From contig DATKBT010000112.1 in the NCBI GenBank assembly GCA_035546295.1, positions 1-64,000 of the forward strand: DNA of 64,000 nucleotides. Reading direction: 5' to 3'. Both the position numbers and the translations under genes were made by a program. The notes beneath the pieces are model-generated. The model was not told the DNA's origin and made no database searches. It saw only the letters and a list, made by a program, of their open reading frames with translations. This document shows, piece after piece, positions 58,872 to 64,000 of the stretch (the first letter of the stretch is position 1; every line of letters starts with the position of its first letter). The stretch comes from DATKBT01 sp035546295 (GTDB lineage Bacteria > Acidobacteriota > Thermoanaerobaculia > Multivoradales > Multivoraceae).

Positions 58872-59240
58872 ACGGTGCGCCGAGCGCGTCCGCTCGGGCA
58901 CGGCCGCGCCGCGCAAACCTTTCGGAAGCTCGAATCTGATCGCAATCACGGCTCGGAATCATCGCTCGGAATCGCCGGTCGGGGTCGTCGCGGCCCGATG
59001 GTTGCAGCCTCTGTGCACGGCGTCGATCTCCGGGAGCGGTGATGGCGGAGTCGGCGTTCCCTCCGTCCTCGGCAGCGGTACCCTCGGCTCGACGCGAACG
59101 CGCATCCCGCGGGGGCCGAGGGCGACCGGCCGGCGAGAGTCGCCGCGCCGGCTCTGATCGGGAAGCGGGAACCACGACCTCCCGGACAGAACATCCCAGG
59201 ACGAACAGGACATCCAGGACGTACAGCGGGACCAGCCACC
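58872..59240. other. Gap before the S41-like gene
   Basis: No gene is seen. GC-rich inverted segments lie near 59050-59150, and short imperfect direct repeats (CAGGACG/CAGGACAT) near 59190-59225. A promoter for the S41-yibQ genes may be here, but no clear boxes are visible. Confidence 0.4.
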
Positions 59241-60404
59241 ATGAATCGAAGCACCTCCAGCCGGGTCCTGTTCCTCATCGTGTCGGCGCTGCTGGTCGTG
59301 CCGCTGCTCACCGGCGGTCTGGTCGGCGCCCGGACGCGCGCCGCCGACGAGGACGACTTCTACGAATACCTCTCGGTGTTCACCGACGTCCTCTCGCTCG
59401 TGCGCAAGGTCTACGTCGAGCGGATCGACGGCCGCTCGCTCCTCGCCGGAGCGCTCGACGGCGCCAGCGATGCGCTCGATCCGTTCTCGGTCTACGTCCC
59501 AGCGGAGGAGGTGGAGAGCTACCGCAGCGCCGAGCGCGTTGGTCGCGGGCACAGCGGGATCGAGGTGCTCAAGGAGCGGGGCGTCGCATTCGTGTTCGCG
59601 GTGGAGCCCGGCAGTCCCGCCGAGCAGGCCGGCATAGAGCGCGGCGACATCGTCTCCAAGCTCGGCGGGAGCTCGACCCGCGACATGCCGCTGTGGCGCA
59701 TCCGACAGCTCTTCGGTTCCGCGCCGGGCACCCGGCTGGAGCTCGAGCTGGTGCGCCGGGGCGAGGCCGTCGAGAAGGAGCTCGAGCTGGCCGCCTACGA
59801 GGCGTCGCCGCCTTCCGTCGAGGAGCTCGGCGACACCGTGGTCCTGCGGATCGGTCGTTTCGACGCCGAGACCGCCGCCGAGGTGGAGCGGCTGCTCGAC
59901 GGCAGCGACGCCTCCAGGCTCCTGATCGACCTGCGCGGGGTCTCGGGCGGGAACCCTGGCCTGGGCTACGAGGTCGCTGACCTCTTCGTCGACGGCGATC
60001 TCGGAAAGCTGGTCGCGCGCGACGGCGATCTCGAAGCGTTCCGCTCCCAACGCCCGAACGTCTGGAGCGGAGGCTCGGTCGGCCTCTTGATCGATCGCGG
60101 GACGCAGGGGCCTGCCGAAGTCCTCACCCGGGTGCTCGAGGAGGTCGGCTCGGCCACCGTGCTCGGCGAGCGGAGCTTCGGGCACGCCGGCAGGTCGGCG
60201 CACGTGAAGCTGGCGTCCGGAGCGCTCCTGGAGCTGACCGACGCCTTCTTCACCGGTCCCGACGGCGTGCGCATCGACGAGAGCATCCTCCCCCAGATCC
60301 GCGTCGACAGCTTTGCGAGCGAGGAGGAGGGGGGCGACCCGATGCTCGAGGAGGCGATCCGGCTGCTCACCGAAGGGGTCGGACAGGAGAAAGCTGCGGC
60401 ATGA
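59241..60404 (+). CDS. S41 (CtpA-like) protease homologue without catalytic residues
   Basis: The 387-residue protein has a signal or anchor (about 9-30), an S41 N-terminal helix pair (YVERIDGRSLLAGALDGASD), a PDZ domain (about 95-175: AVEPGSPAEQAGIERGDIVS) and the S41 core. In active CtpA-type proteases the nucleophilic Ser precedes the Lys by 25 residues; here these positions are Gly290 (GTQGPAEV) and His315 (ERSFGHAG), so both catalytic residues are gone. The rest of the core is well kept (SGALLELTDAFFTGPDGVRI). It may act as a binding partner in cell-wall remodelling. It lies between envC-like and yibQ-like genes, the position of ctpA in many proteobacteria. ATG 59241 follows weak GGGACC. 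Confidence 0.82.
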   Translation: MNRSTSSRVLFLIVSALLVVPLLTGGLVGARTRAADEDDFYEYLSVFTDVLSLVRKVYVERIDGRSLLAGALDGASDALDPFSVYVPAEEVESYRSAERVGRGHSGIEVLKERGVAFVFAVEPGSPAEQAGIERGDIVSKLGGSSTRDMPLWRIRQLFGSAPGTRLELELVRRGEAVEKELELAAYEASPPSVEELGDTVVLRIGRFDAETAAEVERLLDGSDASRLLIDLRGVSGGNPGLGYEVADLFVDGDLGKLVARDGDLEAFRSQRPNVWSGGSVGLLIDRGTQGPAEVLTRVLEEVGSATVLGERSFGHAGRSAHVKLASGALLELTDAFFTGPDGVRIDESILPQIRVDSFASEEEGGDPMLEEAIRLLTEGVGQEKAAA

Positions 60405-60473
60405 CACCGCGGTCGCGGCTCCGCGGGAGCCGAACGCCGCTTTCGTGATCGCGCCGAGCAGCTGAAGGCTTTC

Positions 60474-61466
60474 ATGGCGGCGACGAGTCAGGGTCGTCGA
60501 AAGCCGAGGCGTCCGCGGCCCGCGGGTCGTCGCCCCGGGGGCCGCCGGGCCGGTCGCTGGGAGACCCGCCGGGCCTGGTTGCTGGTGGCCGGGATCCTGC
60601 TCGTCCTGCTCGGCGTGGTGATCGGGCGCTGGAGCGGGGCGCCCCGCTCTCCGGGGGACGATCCGGCGCCGGCGAGCGAGCTCCGAGAGGAAGGACCGGG
60701 GCAGTCCGGGACGAGCGCCGTTTCGGCGGCTCCCGCCGGTGTCCTCGATGCCACGGCCGTCGCTCCCGTCCCGGCCGCTCGGCGCGGCGGGTCGCTCGTT
60801 GCGCTGGTGATCGACGATCTCGGCCGCAGCGTCGACACGATCGATCGTCTCGCCGCGCTGGGCGTCGAGATGTCGTACTCGGTGCTGCCGTTCGAGTCCA
60901 GGACCCCCCAGGTCGTGCGCGAGCTGAACGAGCGGGGGGCCGAGATCCTCCTGCACCTTCCGATGGAGGCGGACGGGGCGGCCGATCCGGGTCCCGGCTC
61001 CCTGCTGCGCTCGATGGACAGCGACGAGCTGCGTCGTCGGACCCGTGAGGCGCTGGCGGCGGTGCCGGGGGCGATCGGCGCGAACAACCACATGGGCTCG
61101 GCGCTCTCTTCCGACGGGGCCGCACTGGAGCCGGTGCTGGTCGAGCTCGGCGAGCGGGGCCTGTTCTTCCTCGATTCGAGGACGACTGCCGACTCGGTCG
61201 GCTTTCGTCTGGCGCGGGAGCTCGGCATCCCGGCGGCGGAGCGCCGGGTCTTCCTGGATCGGGAGATCGACCGTGAGGCGATCCGCGGCCAGTTCAGGCG
61301 GCTGCTCGAGCAGGCCGCGGAGCGGGGGTCGGCGATCGCCATCGGCCATCCCTACGAGGAGACCCTCGACGTGCTGCGCCAGGAGGTGCCGCTCGCCAAG
61401 GAGGCCGGTTTCCGGTTCGTGCCGGTGAGCTATCTGATGGAGCGGAGCGGCGTCGAAGCCATGTAG
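60474..61466 (+). CDS. YibQ-like divergent polysaccharide deacetylase
   Basis: The 330-residue protein has a basic N-terminus, one membrane anchor (about 34-52), a Pro/Ala/Ser-rich spacer (55-105) and a NodB-like fold: LVALVIDDLGRSVDTIDRLA (the DD metal motif), ILLHLPMEA, AIGANNHMGSALSSD (HMGS), FFLDSRTTADSV and AIAIGHPYEETLDVL. YibQ proteins accompany EnvC in many genomes and are thought to act on cell-wall or envelope glycans, substrate unproven. It follows the S41-like gene by 69 bases. ATG 60474 is the first ATG. Confidence 0.85.
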   Translation: MAATSQGRRKPRRPRPAGRRPGGRRAGRWETRRAWLLVAGILLVLLGVVIGRWSGAPRSPGDDPAPASELREEGPGQSGTSAVSAAPAGVLDATAVAPVPAARRGGSLVALVIDDLGRSVDTIDRLAALGVEMSYSVLPFESRTPQVVRELNERGAEILLHLPMEADGAADPGPGSLLRSMDSDELRRRTREALAAVPGAIGANNHMGSALSSDGAALEPVLVELGERGLFFLDSRTTADSVGFRLARELGIPAAERRVFLDREIDREAIRGQFRRLLEQAAERGSAIAIGHPYEETLDVLRQEVPLAKEAGFRFVPVSYLMERSGVEAM

Positions 61467-61538
61467 GGCGCTCGCCGAGCGCGACGCCGGCTCGGCCTCG
61501 TCGCCGCTCTCGCTCCGCCATGGGCGCGGGCGACTCCC

Positions 61539-64000
61539 TCACCTCTCGCGCAGCACCTCGATCGGGCGGCGACGCAGCGCCCGGCTCGACGCCAGCACTC
61601 CGGCGCCGACCGAGAGCACGATGCCGGCGACGAAGGTCGCGACGAGGCGCCAGGCCTGGAAGCTCCACTCGACATCGAGCGCCTGGGTCACGACAACGGC
61701 CGACACCACGACGCCGCCGATGCCGCCGATCAAGCCGGCGATCGCGCCCTGGAGCGCGTACTCGGTGGCGAAGCAGACCACGACGTCGAAGCGGGTCATC
61801 CCAAGCGTCTTGAGCAGGGCCACCTCGGCGCCGCGGCGAGCGGCGCCGGCTGCGACCGCGCCGGCCAGGATCGCCAGCGCCGAGACCACCGTGAAGCTGC
61901 CCAGCACACGGACGCCGAGCGCCAGCTTGCGCAGCAGGACGAGCACTCGTTCGAGCAGCTCGCGGACCCGGATCACGGTGACGTTGGGGAAGCTCGCCGC
62001 CACCAGGTCCTGGGCCGCCTGCTCGGCTCCCGCCGGCATGCGCACGGCAGCCAGTCGCGCCTGGGGCGCGTCGGCTACCGCCTCGGGCTCGGCGATCAGG
62101 AAGAAGTTGACGTCGAAGCTCTCCCAGTCGACGCGCCGGATGGAGGTCACGACCAGTTCGAGGGGCACCCCCTGCACGTCGAAGCCGATGGTCGAGCCGA
62201 GCTCGATGCCCAGATCGTCGGCGAACTCCTCCTCGACGCTGATCTCGGCGACGCCGGCGCGCGACCAGAGCTCCCCCGCCAGCAGCTCGTTGCTGGCGGG
62301 CAGCTCGTCGACGTAGGTGATGCGCTGTTCGCGGGTGAGCGCCCAGCGCCGCGAGCGGTCCGCCCCCGCGGCGAGCTCGCTGACCGTGCGGCCGTCAATC
62401 TCGGCGAGCCGGGCGACGATCACGGGCACCGACTCGATACGCTCGCTGCCCGCCTCGCGCAGGGTCTGCTCGAGCGCCGACCACTGCTTGGGCTGGATGC
62501 CGATGAGAAAGGCGGACGGCGCGTCGTCCGGGAGCTCCCTGGTGAGCTGCCGGGTGAGACTGTGCTCGACCAGCGACATCGCGAGGACGACCAGCAGACC
62601 CAGCCCGAGCGCCATGACCGCGCCCTGCGTCGCCGAGGCGGGACGGGCGATGGCGGCGAGCCCATGGCGCAGCGAAACCCTCCCCGGCAGCGCTCCGCGC
62701 GGAATCCGGGCCACCGCCCTGCGCACCACGAAAGCGGCGAGGAGGAGGGCGAGGGCGGTGCCGAGCACGCCGGCCGTGAAGCGCCACGCGACGTCCCAGT
62801 CTCCGGCCTGGAATGCCGCCATGGCTGCGACCGCGATCACCGTGAGTGCCAAGGCGCCAACCTCCAGAACGCGGGTCGCGGGCAGCGGCTGAGCGTCCGA
62901 CCGGAAGACTCGGGACGGCGGCACGCGCAGCACCGACAGCAACGAAGGCAGAGAGAAGACGACGGCGACCATGGTACCCAGCACGGTGCCTCGCAGAATG
63001 GCTCTGGGCTGCCAGGGGTCGACGTAGGCGGCGAGTGCCGGATCCGGGAGCAAACGAGGCACCACCACCAGCGCGCAGATCCCGGCGACGGCTCCGAGGA
63101 GCGCCCCCAGCAAGCCCAGCAGCAGGGTCTGGACGACGTACAGCAGGAGGATCTGTCGTGGACGCCAGCCGAGACACTTGAGGGTCGCGATCGCGTCGAC
63201 GTGGGTGTCGAGCCAGGCGCGCACGGACTGGGCGACGCCGACGCCGCCGACGAGGAGCGACAGCAGCGCGACCAGGCCGAGGAAGCCCGCGAGGCGGCGA
63301 AGCCCTCGGCGCAGCGCCGGCTGCGCCTGGGTGTAGGTCTCGACGCGCACGCCGGGATCCTCGAGCCGCCCGCGCAGGGTCTCGGCGACCGAGTCGAGAT
63401 GGTTGCCGTCCGGGAGCTCGTCGAGCGCGATCAAGGCGCGGCGCAGGACGCGGCTCCCGAGCGCCACCAGCCCGGTGCGCTCGAGCGCGTCGAGCCCGAC
63501 GAAGACCCGCGGCCCGAGGGTGAAGGCGCCCGCGATCCGGTCGGGCTCGTGCAGCAGGCGAGCGCGCACCTCGAACAGCTCGCTGCCGACCCGCAGCCGG
63601 TCGCCGACATCGAGCCCGAGGCGCTCGAGCAGCTCGGGAGCGGCCACCGCGCCGCGGTTCTCGAGCAGCTCGGCGAGCGGGCGCGGCGGATCGGTCTCGA
63701 CGGAGCCGTAGAAGGGATAGCCGTGGCCGACCGCTTTGAGCTCGACGAGCTGGCTGCGCGGCTGTCGATCGGGCTGGGGGGGTGTCACCACCAGGGTCGC
63801 GAGCTCCGCCAGGTCGGTTCGCCGGTGGGGAATGTCCTCGAGCGCACGATCGACGTCCTCTCCGAGCGGACGCCAGGAGCCGATGGCCAGATCGGCGCCC
63901 AAGAGCTGCTTCGACTCGCGCCGGATCCCCCGCTCGAGGCTCGAGCCGAGGCCCGCGACCGCGACCACCGCTGCGACACCGACCGCGATGCAGATCGAGA
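61539..64000 (-). CDS. Large FtsX-type ABC transporter permease (partial, 5' end outside)
   Basis: The visible 820 codons continue to the window edge, so the N-terminus is missing. It has the doubled FtsX layout: an early periplasmic domain (about 25-240), helices near 245-350 (LVGGVGVAQSVRAWLDTHVD; AIATLKCLGWRPRQILLLYV), central helices, a second periplasmic domain, and a final FtsX block (GAARRGAEVALLKTLGMTRF) with RRRPIEVLRER at the end. It resembles YbbP-type permeases, whose ATPase partner (YbbA-like) would normally lie upstream, outside this window. Proposed role: export or extraction of lipid or lipoprotein. It is convergent with yibQ. Confidence 0.84.
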   Translation of the reverse strand, partial: SICIAVGVAAVVAVAGLGSSLERGIRRESKQLLGADLAIGSWRPLGEDVDRALEDIPHRRTDLAELATLVVTPPQPDRQPRSQLVELKAVGHGYPFYGSVETDPPRPLAELLENRGAVAAPELLERLGLDVGDRLRVGSELFEVRARLLHEPDRIAGAFTLGPRVFVGLDALERTGLVALGSRVLRRALIALDELPDGNHLDSVAETLRGRLEDPGVRVETYTQAQPALRRGLRRLAGFLGLVALLSLLVGGVGVAQSVRAWLDTHVDAIATLKCLGWRPRQILLLYVVQTLLLGLLGALLGAVAGICALVVVPRLLPDPALAAYVDPWQPRAILRGTVLGTMVAVVFSLPSLLSVLRVPPSRVFRSDAQPLPATRVLEVGALALTVIAVAAMAAFQAGDWDVAWRFTAGVLGTALALLLAAFVVRRAVARIPRGALPGRVSLRHGLAAIARPASATQGAVMALGLGLLVVLAMSLVEHSLTRQLTRELPDDAPSAFLIGIQPKQWSALEQTLREAGSERIESVPVIVARLAEIDGRTVSELAAGADRSRRWALTREQRITYVDELPASNELLAGELWSRAGVAEISVEEEFADDLGIELGSTIGFDVQGVPLELVVTSIRRVDWESFDVNFFLIAEPEAVADAPQARLAAVRMPAGAEQAAQDLVAASFPNVTVIRVRELLERVLVLLRKLALGVRVLGSFTVVSALAILAGAVAAGAARRGAEVALLKTLGMTRFDVVVCFATEYALQGAIAGLIGGIGGVVVSAVVVTQALDVEWSFQAWRLVATFVAGIVLSVGAGVLASSRALRRRPIEVLRER

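Overview
The window looks like a chromosomal segment of a very GC-rich member of the Acidobacteriota, perhaps near Thermoanaerobaculia or Vicinamibacteria. The placement is inferred from gene content: two large MacB/FtsX-type permeases of the acidobacterial 'ADOP' kind (one with its PadR regulator), three VWFA-related surface or secreted proteins (two with an N-terminal GWxTD-like region), and a mix of housekeeping and membrane genes on both strands. No rRNA, tRNA, phage, transposase or CRISPR array was recognised.

Layout. 1-8 kb: an exported peroxiredoxin-like gene interrupted by an in-frame UGA that reads best as selenocysteine, a VOC protein, a Tat-type exported protein, an SLC13/TrkA-C permease, a DUF2085 membrane-protein pair and a VWFA protein. 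8-16 kb: an ABC-transporter remnant, a DUF5671 protein, an AlaX-type tRNA-editing protein, ADOP permease 1 and an exported amidohydrolase. 16-27 kb: two GWxTD/VWFA paralogues flanking padR-ADOP permease 2 and an arylsulfotransferase-like protein; then a SMUG-type uracil-DNA glycosylase and a Holliday-resolvase-like protein. 27-39 kb: M1 peptidase, DUF1648 protein, ABC-F ATPase, a class A penicillin-binding protein, and an RDD-MauE fusion coupled to a thioredoxin. 39-45 kb: a luxE-luxC pair divergent from a membrane receptor carrying a degenerate cyclase domain and a pseudokinase, followed by a structured intergenic region with a strong intrinsic terminator. 45-57 kb: a DinG/XPD helicase with a nuclease domain, hflK-hflC, a CNT nucleoside transporter, a SpoIIE phosphatase, a DUF4388 protein, glpX-dcd and a CPBP protease. 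57-64 kb: RsbW-like kinase, STAS antagonist, an EnvC-like LytM protein, an S41 protease homologue that has lost both catalytic residues, YibQ, and the 3' part of a large ABC permease.

Main threads. (1) The UGA at 591-593 replaces the first cysteine of a WCPYC motif and is followed by an 8-bp hairpin with a GGU loop at bacterial SECIS distance. (2) A family of interspersed non-coding repeats (102-209, 11262-11481, 18502-18770, 26051-26115) sits directly after stop codons and in three of the four copies starts with the TAG itself; a second hairpin repeat (38524-38565, 38690-38726) behaves the same way. (3) Signalling and cell-wall genes contain pseudoenzymes: the cyclase/kinase receptor at 41718-44255 and the EnvC-S41-YibQ cluster at 57.7-61.5 kb. 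(4) Short tandem repeats with a 12-18 bp period recur at gene borders. Functions are family-level readings of the translated sequence; no database search was made.
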